Shown here one piece after another: positions 18,972 to 27,069 of a DNA stretch of 56,881 bases. This DNA is from Lautropia sp. SCN 69-89 (GTDB lineage: Bacteria; Pseudomonadota; Gammaproteobacteria; Burkholderiales; Burkholderiaceae_E). Both the position numbers and the translations under genes were made by a program. The first letter of the stretch is position 1. Each line of letters opens with the position of its first letter. The stretch spans positions 1 through 56,881 of the forward strand of contig MEED01000036.1 of assembly GCA_001724855.1 (NCBI GenBank). The letters run 5' to 3'. The notes beneath the pieces were generated by a model. The model did not search any database. It saw only the letters and a list, made by a program, of their open reading frames with translations, and was not told the origin of the DNA.

Positions 18972-19118
18972 ATGGGCGCGCGCAAGCGCCTGACGGGGAT
19001 CGTTCTCGCCGATGCCAGCCCGCTCGTAAGCCGTCGGATTGGCAGCGCTTGTCGATCTCTTGTCGTACTAGATTTGCCGGATGAAACCGGCCCGAGCCTT
19101 GCCTTTCGAAACTCTTGA
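18972..19118 (+). pseudogene. Decayed PIN-domain toxin remnant
   Basis: Nine bases after the Phd-like gene, an ATG opens a 48-codon frame beginning MGARKRLTGIVLADASPLVS. This is the typical first strand of a PIN (VapC/DUF3368-like) toxin with its first catalytic aspartate. The frame is then broken: a neighbouring frame reads GLAALVDLLS, which is the expected continuation. The rest of a PIN domain (about 110 residues and the later acidic residues) is missing. I read it as a frameshifted and truncated toxin partner of the upstream antitoxin. Confidence 0.6.
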
Positions 19119-19275
19119 TGGTGACGCTTCGCGTCAAGTCCTGCCGGGTTGCGGCAATCTCTTGCGCGCTTTTCTGCCACGTGCCGCACTGGCGAGCCGA
19201 CATCCAACGTGACGAACATCACGCGCGTGTGGTGTGCCGACCATCCGTCGGCCGAAAGGCGCCGCATGCAGGCGG
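19119..19275. other. Non-coding stretch between the PIN remnant and the pilA promoter
   Basis: Together with the PIN remnant, this forms the 391-base interval without an intact gene (18963-19353). I see no further gene, tRNA or repeat in this part. It is somewhat richer in A and T than its neighbours, as expected for a control region upstream of a sigma-54 promoter, where an activator such as PilR would bind. Confidence 0.5.
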
Positions 19276-19290
19276 TGGCACGAAGCCTGC
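19276..19290 (+). promoter_or_regulatory. Sigma-54 (RpoN) promoter of the pilin gene
   Basis: TGGCAC-N5-CTGC matches the -24/-12 consensus TGGCAC-N5-TTGC with one mismatch, keeping the invariant GG and GC at correct spacing. Transcription would start near 19302, about 50 bases before the pilin ATG. Pilin genes are classically driven by RpoN with PilR. Confidence 0.75.
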
Positions 19291-19353
19291 GACTGGATAC
19301 GCGAGTCGACGTGGTCGACCGACTTCCCCAATCACTCATCGGGAGCTGAACAG

Positions 19354-19797
19354 ATGAAGATCCGCAAGCAACTTCAACAGGGTTTCACCCTGATCGAACT
19401 GATGATCGTCGTGGCGATCATCGGGATTCTGGCGGCGGTGGCGCTGCCGGCGTACCAGGACTACACGATCCGTGCGAAGGTCTCCGAGGCAACCAGCATT
19501 TCGTCCACTGCACGAACGGCAATTTCACTTGCGTTCAACGAAGGCACTCTGACCGGTGCGACCAACGCCTCGCTCGGCCTGGCTGCCGCGACAGATATCA
19601 AGAGCAAGTACGTGACATCGGTCACTGCTGCGGGCACGTCTGCTACCACTGGAACGGTCACGGTTGTGATGCAGGGCACGGGCGAGAGCACCGTGGATAC
19701 GGCAAATGTCGTCTACACGGCAACGTGCGTGTCCGGCGCCCAGTGCTCATGGACGGTTGGCGGTAGCGTTCCTGCGAAATATCTGCCGAAGGTCTGA
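19354..19797 (+). CDS. pilA: Type IV pilin, major subunit PilA-like
   Basis: A 147-residue prepilin. The basic leader ends at G10, and the mature protein would begin with F11 followed by the class IV core [26 protein letters not shown]; the glutamate at mature position 5 is present. The C-terminal part has a pair of cysteines ([10 protein letters not shown]) for the D-region disulfide, then a VPAKYLPKV end. PilD would process it for assembly into pili for twitching, adhesion or DNA uptake. GGGAGC precedes the ATG. It is monocistronic, with its own promoter and terminator, and lies near the pilG-L chemosensory genes. Confidence 0.92.
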   Translation: MKIRKQLQQGFTLIELMIVVAIIGILAAVALPAYQDYTIRAKVSEATSISSTARTAISLAFNEGTLTGATNASLGLAAATDIKSKYVTSVTAAGTSATTGTVTVVMQGTGESTVDTANVVYTATCVSGAQCSWTVGGSVPAKYLPKV

Positions 19798-19825
19798 GCG
19801 ATCTCTCGTCAAGTGACATCGTCGG

Positions 19826-19856
19826 AAGAGGCCCGCGCAAGCGGGCCTTCTTCTTG
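19826..19856 (+). terminator. Rho-independent terminator of pilA
   Basis: An 8-base perfect stem AGGCCCGC/GCGGGCCT closed by a GCAA tetraloop is followed by TCTTCTT, starting 28 bases after the pilA stop. Confidence 0.85.
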
Positions 19857-20009
19857 GTGCGCCCGGCACGGACGCGCTCCTGCGGCTGCAAGTCCCGCCA
19901 CGTGTTGATTGCAGCGAGTGAAGTACAGCGCGCGATTGCTCGAGGCCGATTGTGTCTCCGATGCAATGGTGCCGCGGCACCGGACACGCCAGTATCGGAG
20001 CGGAAGGCT

Positions 20010-20735
20010 TCACTCCCGCTTCGTACGCATCGACGCAATCCGGGATAGCTTGGCTGAGGCGTCTGGCCCACTCGTCGTCGTCCGCAGTCCGGTTACGAAC
20101 GCCGCGACCACCCTGCGCGCATTCACCCCGATCTGCGCCGCATCCGCACGCCCCGCACCCCCGGCCTCCCCGAACACCGCCGTAATCACCGCCACCGCCT
20201 CCGCCCCCGCCTGAGCCACCTCGTACGCGTTCCCCGCGTCGATCCCGCCGATCGCCACGGCGTGCATCCCCGCCTCGCGTGCCCGTGCAAACAACCCGAG
20301 TGGAGCGCGTACCGCCCCCGGCTTGACCGCCGACACGAACACGCTGCCGAACGCGACGTAGTCGGCAATCCCGCGCACCGCCCGCGCGCGCTCGAACGAG
20401 TCGTAGCACGACACGCCGAGCACCGGCTGCGAGCCCAGTGCGGCGCGCACCGTCGCCGGGTCGCCGTCATCGCGTCCGATGTGCAGCCCGTCGGCAACAA
20501 CCGCGCGCGCGAGCTCGACCGTGTCGTTGACGATGAACAGCGCGCCCGCTTCGCGGCAGATGCGGGCAAGCCGCTGCGCCTGACGCAGCCTTTGTGCTGC
20601 GTCGGCAACCTTGTTGCGGTATTGCACCGCCGACGCGCCTCCGCGAATCGCCGCCGCAACGGCCATCGCGAGCCAGTCGTCGTCGACGGTGTCCGGCGTC
20701 AATGCGTAGAGGCCGGTCGGCAGCCGCTTGCTCAT
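20010..20735 (-). CDS. thiE: Thiamine-phosphate synthase
   Basis: ThiE couples the pyrimidine and thiazole units into thiamine monophosphate, the substrate of ThiL at 7.1 kb. The TIM-barrel protein (241 residues) starts MSKRLPTGLYALTPDT and contains GASAVQYRNK, LFIVNDTVELA, DGLHIGRDD, GVSCYD, DYVAFGSVF and AIGGIDAGN. About 30 residues at the C-terminus (ending MRTKRE) extend past the usual family end. The ATG at 20735 was chosen because it precedes the family start; the open frame runs much further upstream only by composition. It converges with pilA and is divergent from rubredoxin. No TPP riboswitch is visible before it. Confidence 0.93.
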   Translation of the reverse strand: MSKRLPTGLYALTPDTVDDDWLAMAVAAAIRGGASAVQYRNKVADAAQRLRQAQRLARICREAGALFIVNDTVELARAVVADGLHIGRDDGDPATVRAALGSQPVLGVSCYDSFERARAVRGIADYVAFGSVFVSAVKPGAVRAPLGLFARAREAGMHAVAIGGIDAGNAYEVAQAGAEAVAVITAVFGEAGGAGRADAAQIGVNARRVVAAFVTGLRTTTSGPDASAKLSRIASMRTKRE

Positions 20736-20910
20736 CGGAAAATCCTGTGCGTTTGTCGCAACACCGGGGCCACTGGTCGGCGATGAAAGGTGAGCCCTTT
20801 TTCGCGAGGTTAACATCGCCGCACGGTCGCCCTGAGCGTGCCGACACCAATACGAAACCGGCGCGAGGCCCATGGGGGCAGCGCCGCGAGCCAGCAAAAG
20901 GGAACGAGCA

Positions 20911-21099
20911 ATGAGCGATGCGCCGGGCGCGGGGTACCGCACGTGGATGTGCCTGATATGCGGGTGGATGTACGAAGAGGAAAAGGGCCTCCCGGAGGAG
21001 GGGATCGCCCCCGGCACGCGCTGGGAAGACATCCCGCCCAACTGGACCTGCCCCGAGTGCGGCGCTCGCAAGGAAGAGTTCGAGATGGTGGAGACATGA
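20911..21099 (+). CDS. rubA: Rubredoxin
   Basis: A 62-residue one-iron electron carrier with both cysteine pairs, CLIC and CPEC, the aromatic core (W, Y, W) and the family sequence GIAPGTRWEDIPPNWTCPECG. It transfers electrons in the cytoplasm. Partners (alkane hydroxylase, rubredoxin reductase) are not in the window. The ATG at 20911 is preceded by AAGGGAACGAG. It abuts pilG (start at 21101), an arrangement seen in other beta- and gamma-proteobacteria, so it probably heads the chemosensory operon's transcript. Confidence 0.94.
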   Translation: MSDAPGAGYRTWMCLICGWMYEEEKGLPEEGIAPGTRWEDIPPNWTCPECGARKEEFEMVET

Positions 21100-21100
21100 G

Positions 21101-21526
21101 ATGAACGCTGCCGCCGGGCTCGCGGGCCTGAAGGTGATGGTGATCGACGACAGCAACACGATCCGTCGAAGTGCCGAGATCTTCCTGAAGCAGTCCGGCT
21201 GCCAGGTGATCCTCGCCGACGACGGGTTCGATGCGCTGGCGAAGATCGCCGACCACGACCCCGACCTGATCTTCTGCGACATCCTGATGCCGCGGCTCGA
21301 CGGCTACCAGACCTGCGCGCTGATCAAGAAGAGCCCCCGCTTCAGCGACACCCCGGTGGTGATGCTGTCGAGCAAGGACGGGCTGTTCGATCGCGCCCGC
21401 GGCCGCATGGTGGGCTGCGACCGGTACCTGACCAAGCCCTTCACCAAGGACAGCCTGATCCGCACCGCCGGCGAATGCGCGCGGCGAGTGGCCGCGCTGT
21501 CCGGCGCCGAACAGGCGAGCGTCTGA
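21101..21526 (+). CDS. pilG: Twitching-motility response regulator PilG
   Basis: A 141-residue single-domain CheY-like regulator. It has the acidic pair in VMVIDDSN, the phospho-acceptor aspartate in LIFCDILMPRLDG, the conserved serine in VVMLSSKDG and the lysine in YLTKPF. In the Pil-Chp system PilG is phosphorylated by the PilL/ChpA kinase and promotes pilus extension and cAMP signalling. It begins one base after the rubredoxin stop and leads pilH, pilI, pilJ and pilL. Confidence 0.9.
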   Translation: MNAAAGLAGLKVMVIDDSNTIRRSAEIFLKQSGCQVILADDGFDALAKIADHDPDLIFCDILMPRLDGYQTCALIKKSPRFSDTPVVMLSSKDGLFDRARGRMVGCDRYLTKPFTKDSLIRTAGECARRVAALSGAEQASV

Positions 21527-21574
21527 GCACGCGCGGCACTGAACACCCGCGAACACGGAACCAAGGACCCCCTC

Positions 21575-21943
21575 ATGGCATCGCAGAAGATCCTGGTCGT
21601 CGACGATTCGCCGACCGAACGCTTCTTCCTCGCCGAGCTGCTGGCGAGGAAGGGCTACACGGTCATCACCGCCGAGAACGGCCAGGAGGCGATCGCCAAG
21701 GCGAAAACCGAGCGCCCGAGCCTGGTGGTGATGGACGTGGTGATGCCCGGCCAGAACGGCTTTCAGGTGACGCGCACGCTGTCGCGCGACCCCGAGACGC
21801 AGGGCATCCCGATCATCATCTGCACCAGCAAGTCCAACGAGACCGATCGCATCTGGGGCCTGCGGCAGGGTGCGCGCGAGTACCTGGTCAAGCCGATCAG
21901 GCCCGACGAATTGCTGGCCCGTGTGGCCGACCTGGCGCACTGA
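21575..21943 (+). CDS. pilH: Twitching-motility response regulator PilH
   Basis: A 122-residue CheY-like protein with [14 protein letters not shown], the phospho-acceptor in [13 protein letters not shown], the threonine in [12 protein letters not shown] and the lysine in [12 protein letters not shown]. PilH is the second regulator of the Pil-Chp pathway, associated with retraction and with draining phosphate from the kinase. It follows pilG by 48 bases and pilI starts directly after it. Confidence 0.9.
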   Translation: MASQKILVVDDSPTERFFLAELLARKGYTVITAENGQEAIAKAKTERPSLVVMDVVMPGQNGFQVTRTLSRDPETQGIPIIICTSKSNETDRIWGLRQGAREYLVKPIRPDELLARVADLAH

Positions 21944-21945
21944 TT

Positions 21946-22470
21946 ATGGCCGATCGCAAGCATTTGCGCGACTTCCAGGCGCGGCTGTCGGAGCGACTGC
22001 GCCAGGCCGCTGCGGAGCCCGCGCAGGCCGCGCGGCTGGGGGTGCAGGTCGGCGGCCGGCGCCTTCTCGTCGAACTGTCCGAGGCCGGCGAGATTGCGGC
22101 CTGCGGCGGCGCGATTGCGCCGGTGCCGCTCACGCAGGACTGGTTCATGGGCCTGGTGAACCTGCGCGGCTCGCTCTACGGCGTCTCCGACCTCGCGCGC
22201 TTTGCCGGCGGCGACTTCACGCCGAACACGAAGGAGGCGCGGCTGGTCGCCTTCGCGCCGCGGCTGAACCTGAACGGCGCGATCCTGGTCGACCGGATGC
22301 TCGGGCTGCAGAACCTGTCGGCCATGGCCGAAGCCGAAGACGAACCCTCGGAAGACACCGGTCGTTCGTGGCTGGGTCGCGGATGGATCGACGAGCAGGG
22401 CCATCACTGGACCGAACTCAGCCTGGAACGACTGGCGGGCGACGAGCGCTTTCTCGCCGTGAGTCGCTGA
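21946..22470 (+). CDS. pilI: CheW-like adaptor PilI
   Basis: A 174-residue CheW-domain protein that couples the PilJ receptor to the PilL kinase. CheW features include [43 protein letters not shown] and a later [16 protein letters not shown] 30-residue charged stretch ([13 protein letters not shown]) breaks the second half. It starts 2 bases after pilH stops and ends 20 bases before pilJ. Confidence 0.88.
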   Translation: MADRKHLRDFQARLSERLRQAAAEPAQAARLGVQVGGRRLLVELSEAGEIAACGGAIAPVPLTQDWFMGLVNLRGSLYGVSDLARFAGGDFTPNTKEARLVAFAPRLNLNGAILVDRMLGLQNLSAMAEAEDEPSEDTGRSWLGRGWIDEQGHHWTELSLERLAGDERFLAVSR

Positions 22471-22490
22471 ACCGCTGCGGAGAACCGAAG

Positions 22491-24782
22491 ATGAAAGTGG
22501 CGATCAAGCTTCCCGCCTTCATGCAGCCGCGAACCAACCGGCACGAAGACCTCGCGCCCGACTCGGCGATCCTCGAAGACCTGCTCCCGGACACGGGCTT
22601 CGCGCCAACGGCGGCGACTGCGCCCATGGTGACCCCGGCCGCGGCGCCGGCCGCCTCACCGAGGAGCCGCGTCGCCGTCAGCGAGCCGGTCGAGGCACCG
22701 GTGCCGGCCGCACGCCCGCGCGAGCGCTTCCGCATCCCGGTGATCGGCGCGATGCCGTTTCGCAAGCAGCTCGAAGTCTGGGTGCCGATGCTGTTCGTCG
22801 CGGTGCTGATCGCGTTCGTGTTCCTGTGGCTCGATTCGCGCCAGGCCGCCGACGGGGCGCGCTGGCTGCAGGAAGTGGGCGACGCGCTGACGCACTCGCA
22901 GCGCGTCGCGAAGGCTGCGCCGCAGGCGATCGCCGGCGACCCCGACGCCTTCACGCAGTTGCGCGAGAGCCGCGAGATCGTGAACCGCTCGGTCGCCCGG
23001 CTCGCCGAGGGGGGCGACGGTGTGCACGCGGTGCCCAGCGAAATGCTATCCGACGTGAACCGGTTGCAGCAGGCCTGGTCGGCGTCGAGCGAGGCAGCGC
23101 AGATGATCGGCTACCAGAGCGCGCTGCTGCAGTCGCTGGGCGCGATGCGCCGCGAGGTGATCAGGGTGAATCCGCAGATGCTCGACGCTGCGCAGGCGGT
23201 GGCCGCGAGCAAGCTGCAGTCGGGCGCGTCGAACCGCGAGGTGGCCGCGGCCGGCGAGCTGGTGATGCTCACCCAGCGCATTGCCAAGGACTTGAACGAG
23301 CTCGTGTTCTCGGGCATGGCCGACAACACCGCCGAGGCGAGTCTTCGGCAGTCGGTGAGCAGCTTTCGCGAGCTCACCGAGAGCCTGCTCTCGGGCAACG
23401 ACCGGATGCGTCTTCCGGCTGCCGGCGATCCGGATGCGCGACGTGCGCTGAACGAACTGAAGAAGACGATGGCCAGCATCGACCCGGCGCTTGCCGGCGT
23501 GCTGTCGAGCCTGCCGCGGCTGCAGCAGGCCAAGCTGTCGGAGCGGCGCATCTTCGGCGACAGCGAGCCGGTGCGCGCTCAGCTCGAAGTGGTGCGCGCG
23601 AAGCTGCAGGCGGGCGAGTCGGGGCGCGTCTGGAATCTGGCGATCGCCGCGATGTTCGGAATGCTTGCGCTGTTCGCGGTGTACGGCCTGTTTCGTGCCT
23701 TTCTGTCCGACAGCGAACAACGCGCCGAGGACGCCGAGCGCCAGCAGGCGGTCGCGCAGCGGCTCGAACAGGACGCCAAGCGCACCAATGACCAGAACCA
23801 GGCGGCGATTCTCAGGCTGATGAACGAACTGCAGGAGGTGGCCGACGGCGACCTCACCGTGCAGGCGACAGTCTCCGAGGACATCACCGGCGCAATCGCC
23901 GATTCGGTGAACTACACCGTGGAGGAGCTGCGCAACCTGGTGGCGCGGATCAACGCCACCGCCGAGCTGGTGAACGAGGCGTCCTCGCAGGCGCAGACGA
24001 CCGCGTCGAGCCTGCAGGCGGCGAGCGAGCAGCAGTCGCGCGAGATCCGCGAGACCGGCGAGGCGGTGTTGCGCATGGCGCAGCAGATCAACGACGTGTC
24101 GGCGCGCGCCGCCGAGTCGGTGAAGGTGGCGCGCCAGTCGCTGAATGCCTCCGAGGACGGCTCGCGCGCGGTGGACAACGCGATCAGCGGCATGAACGGC
24201 ATCCGCGACCAGATCCAGGACACCGCGAAACGGATCAAGCGGCTGGGCGAGTCGTCGCAGGAGATCGGCGAGATCGTCGAGCTGATCTCCGACATCACCG
24301 AGCAGACCAACGTGCTGGCGCTGAACGCGGCGATCCAGGCGGCGTCGGCCGGCGAGGCGGGCCGCGGGTTCACCATCGTCGCCGAGGAGGTGCAGCGGCT
24401 GGCCGAACGCTCGGCCGAGGCGACGCGGCAGATCTCGGCGCTGATCCGCGCGATCCAGACCGACACGGCCGACGCGGTGTCGGCGATGGAGCGCAGCACC
24501 CAGGGCGTGGTCGAAGGAACGCGGCTCTCCGACGAAGCGGGCCGCGCGCTGGGCGAGATCGGGCGCGTGTCGACGACGCTGGCCGAGCTGATCGAGGACT
24601 TTTCGACCACGACGTCGCGTCAGGCAGGATCGGCCGGGACGGTCGCCCAGTCCATCCAGCGTATCCTGCTGGTGACCGAGCAGACCAGCGAAGGCACGCT
24701 GCAGACCGCCGGGTCGATTCGCCAGCTCTCGAAACTGGCTCACGAGTTGAAGAACTCGGTGTCGCGGTTCAAGGTTGCCTGA
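22491..24782 (+). CDS. pilJ: Methyl-accepting chemotaxis protein PilJ
   Basis: A 763-residue receptor. An unusual Ala/Pro-rich cytoplasmic leader (about 1-90) precedes the first membrane segment (95-114). The periplasmic region (about 115-375) has two four-helix PilJ-type sensing modules. A second membrane segment (about 378-403), a HAMP-like linker and the methyl-accepting signalling domain (about 450-760) follow, with the hairpin tip [24 protein letters not shown]. It feeds PilI and PilL. No pilK methyltransferase gene is adjacent, although adaptation sites appear present. Confidence 0.92.
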   Translation: MKVAIKLPAFMQPRTNRHEDLAPDSAILEDLLPDTGFAPTAATAPMVTPAAAPAASPRSRVAVSEPVEAPVPAARPRERFRIPVIGAMPFRKQLEVWVPMLFVAVLIAFVFLWLDSRQAADGARWLQEVGDALTHSQRVAKAAPQAIAGDPDAFTQLRESREIVNRSVARLAEGGDGVHAVPSEMLSDVNRLQQAWSASSEAAQMIGYQSALLQSLGAMRREVIRVNPQMLDAAQAVAASKLQSGASNREVAAAGELVMLTQRIAKDLNELVFSGMADNTAEASLRQSVSSFRELTESLLSGNDRMRLPAAGDPDARRALNELKKTMASIDPALAGVLSSLPRLQQAKLSERRIFGDSEPVRAQLEVVRAKLQAGESGRVWNLAIAAMFGMLALFAVYGLFRAFLSDSEQRAEDAERQQAVAQRLEQDAKRTNDQNQAAILRLMNELQEVADGDLTVQATVSEDITGAIADSVNYTVEELRNLVARINATAELVNEASSQAQTTASSLQAASEQQSREIRETGEAVLRMAQQINDVSARAAESVKVARQSLNASEDGSRAVDNAISGMNGIRDQIQDTAKRIKRLGESSQEIGEIVELISDITEQTNVLALNAAIQAASAGEAGRGFTIVAEEVQRLAERSAEATRQISALIRAIQTDTADAVSAMERSTQGVVEGTRLSDEAGRALGEIGRVSTTLAELIEDFSTTTSRQAGSAGTVAQSIQRILLVTEQTSEGTLQTAGSIRQLSKLAHELKNSVSRFKVA

Positions 24783-24807
24783 GCGACCCCGCACGCGAAT
24801 TCACGCG

Positions 24808-26832
24808 ATGAACGACGCGATCCGACAACCGCCTGCCGAAGCGCCCGATCTCGCCACGCTGTCGTGGTGCGCGGGCGAGATCCGCGAGTCGCTCGCCGCC
24901 AGCGAGGCGAAGCTGCGCGAGCAGCTCGGCCGCGGCGACGATGCCCACGACGACGAGCTGTCGGCGCTGCGCGCGGCGCGCGTCACGCTGCACCAGGCGC
25001 ACGGCGCGCTCGTGCTGGTCGATCTTCCGGGCGTGTCGCTGCTCAGCGCGGAAGCCGAGACGCTGCTCGAGCAGGTCGAGCGCGGACAGTTGCGGCTGTC
25101 GCGCGAACTGGTCGAGCGCATTGCGCGCGGATTCGGCGCGATCGTCGAGTATCTCGACGAGGTGCTGCTCGGCGAGCCTCAGCAGCCGCTGTACCTGTTC
25201 CCCTACTATCGTGACCTGCTCGAGGCGCGCGGCGCCGAACGGGTGCATCCGGCCGACCTCTTCGTCGTGCCGGTGGCCGCGCAACTGGTGGTGGCCGACG
25301 CTCCGGCGCGCGCGCTCGATGCGGCGACGCTGTCGGCGGCGCGCGCGCAATTCGAGCGCGGCCTGCTTCAGGTGCTGCGCAATCCGGCCGACGCGGCCGG
25401 AATCACGGCGTTGCACCAGGCGATCGACACGGTGGCCGGCTCGCAGGTGGGCGCGCGACACCCGACTTTCTGGAAAGTGGCGCTCGCCTGGTTCGAGGCA
25501 CTGCGCGACGGCGCGATCGCGCTCGACGTCTACGGCAAACGGCTGCTCGCGCGGATGAACCTGCAGCTGCGCCGCGCGATCACCGACGGCACGCCGGTGG
25601 CCGAGCGGCTGATGAAGGATGCGCTGTTCGCGCTGGCGCGCGTCGACGTTTCGAGGGTACAGGCCTCGCCGTTGCTGGCCGAGGTGCTGCGCGCCTTCGA
25701 CATCGAGGGTGCGGTCCCCGCCGATTTCGATGTGCCGCGCTTCGGTCGCGTCGACGCGCGTGCGCTCGGCGCGGCGCGCGAGGCGCTCGCCCGCGCCAAG
25801 CCCGCCTGGGAGAAGGTCGCCGCGGGAAGCCACGCCGACCTGGCCGCATTCGCGCAGTCGATCGCGACGCTGCGCGCGGCCGCGGGCGCGCTTCCGGGCG
25901 ACGGTCTGCGGGCACTGGCCGAGGCCTTCGTCGAGGCCAGCCAGGTGATCGCCACGCGCCCGGGGCAAGTGTCCGAATCGCTCGCGCTCGAAGGTGCGTC
26001 GGCGCTGCTGTTCGCCGAGCAGCTGTTCGAGCGCGGCTTCAGGGCGCAGGACGCGCTGGATGAGCGCGCGGGCGAGATGGCTGCGCGACTGCTCAGGGTG
26101 CTCGCCGGCGCCGCGATCGACGGCGAGTTGCCGCAGTGGCTGCGAGAGCTCAGCCATGCGGCGCAGGAGCGCCTCACGATGGCCAGCTTCGTCGCCGAAA
26201 CGCAGGGCAGCCTGCGCTCGGCCGAGCAGGCGCTCGATTCGTTCTTTCGTGATGCGTCGCAGCGTGCCGATCTGCCGCAGACCGCGCAGCACCTCGACGA
26301 GGTGGCCGGCGCGCTTCAGGTGCTCGGCCACCGCGACGCCGCGGCGGCGTCGCGCAGCATCGCCGAACGCGTGCGTGGCTTCGCGGCGCAGGAGGCCGAC
26401 CCCTCTGCCGACGACTGCGAACTCGTCGCCTCCAGCCTCGGCGCACTGGGATTCTTCGTCGACGGACTGCAGCAGCGCGGTTGCAGCGGCGCCCGCTTCG
26501 AATTCGACGCCGTAACCGGGAGGTTCAGCGCCGAGCTGAACGAGCCGCGGCGCGCGCCGCCTGCGGTCGTGGTGGCGCTCGAGACGCATAGCCCGAACGC
26601 GCCGCAGCCTTCTTCGGCAGACACCGCCGAGTCGGCTTGCCGGCCGGTCGCAGCGTGCCGGCGAGCTGATCGGTTCGCTGCGCGAGGCGCCCGACGACGT
26701 CGCGCTGCGCAGCGAATTGCGCGAGACGCTGGCGCAATTGCGCGACGACGCGCAACTGGTCGACGACGGTGCGCTGAAGAGCCGTGCGAGCGAGGCCATC
26801 GCACTGCTCGACGCCGGTGGCCCCGCCGATGA
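24808..26832 (+). CDS. pilL: PilL/ChpA-type hybrid kinase, N-terminal part (first open segment of a frameshifted gene)
   Basis: The frame starts 26 bases after pilJ (ATG 24808) with MNDAIRQPPAEAPDLATLSW. About 607 codons fit the N-terminal helical region of ChpA/PilL proteins, a string of Hpt-like helical bundles that mostly lack the phospho-histidine. After about 26630 the frame turns into arginine-rich junk (ACRPVAACRRADRF) and stops at 26832. The next frame continues sensibly from about 26642 (GRSQRAGELIGSLREAP), so one base appears inserted, or two lost, near 26610-26650. As written the protein would be truncated before all kinase domains. Confidence 0.75.
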   Translation: MNDAIRQPPAEAPDLATLSWCAGEIRESLAASEAKLREQLGRGDDAHDDELSALRAARVTLHQAHGALVLVDLPGVSLLSAEAETLLEQVERGQLRLSRELVERIARGFGAIVEYLDEVLLGEPQQPLYLFPYYRDLLEARGAERVHPADLFVVPVAAQLVVADAPARALDAATLSAARAQFERGLLQVLRNPADAAGITALHQAIDTVAGSQVGARHPTFWKVALAWFEALRDGAIALDVYGKRLLARMNLQLRRAITDGTPVAERLMKDALFALARVDVSRVQASPLLAEVLRAFDIEGAVPADFDVPRFGRVDARALGAAREALARAKPAWEKVAAGSHADLAAFAQSIATLRAAAGALPGDGLRALAEAFVEASQVIATRPGQVSESLALEGASALLFAEQLFERGFRAQDALDERAGEMAARLLRVLAGAAIDGELPQWLRELSHAAQERLTMASFVAETQGSLRSAEQALDSFFRDASQRADLPQTAQHLDEVAGALQVLGHRDAAAASRSIAERVRGFAAQEADPSADDCELVASSLGALGFFVDGLQQRGCSGARFEFDAVTGRFSAELNEPRRAPPAVVVALETHSPNAPQPSSADTAESACRPVAACRRADRFAARGARRRRAAQRIARDAGAIARRRATGRRRCAEEPCERGHRTARRRWPRR

Positions 26833-27042
26833 CTTGTCCCTTCAGGCCACGCTGGCCGGCATCGCGGGCCCACAGCCGGCGCAGGAGGCCGTGCGACCGG
26901 AAGAGCCGCAGCGCGACGAGGCCGAGATCGACAGCGAACTGCTCGAAATCTTCCTCGGCGAGGCGCAGGAGGTGCTGGCAGCGATCGCCGATTCGACGGC
27001 GCAGTCGCGCCGGGCACCGGCCGACCAGGCTTTCCTCACCGC
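26630..27042 (+). other. Out-of-frame middle segment of pilL between two compensating frameshifts
   Basis: From about 26642 to 27040 the coding signal lies in the next frame (AGELIGSLREAPDDVALRSEL ... ELLEIFLGEAQEVL ... ADQAFLTA) and ends in a stop at 27053. The next part of the same domain, FHTLKGSSRMVGL with its phospho-histidine at 27046-27048, is back in the original frame. The net shift is zero over about 400 bases. Two independent indels or local sequence errors explain this best. Confidence 0.75.
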
Positions 27043-27069
27043 TTCCATACGCTGAAGGGTTCGAGCCGC

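Noticed and set aside
18963-19353. A small intact gene in the gap before pilA
   Set aside because: Candidate frames are short, overlap one another and lack ribosome sites; the only family resemblance is the broken PIN remnant.
20736-20910. Possible TPP riboswitch upstream of thiE or rubA
   Set aside because: No CTGAGA-type THI-box core in the right order; only a GAGCG-like fragment is seen.
26610-27055. Programmed ribosomal frameshifting in pilL
   Set aside because: Two opposite shifts would be needed, and neither site has a slippery heptamer or stimulatory structure that I can see.
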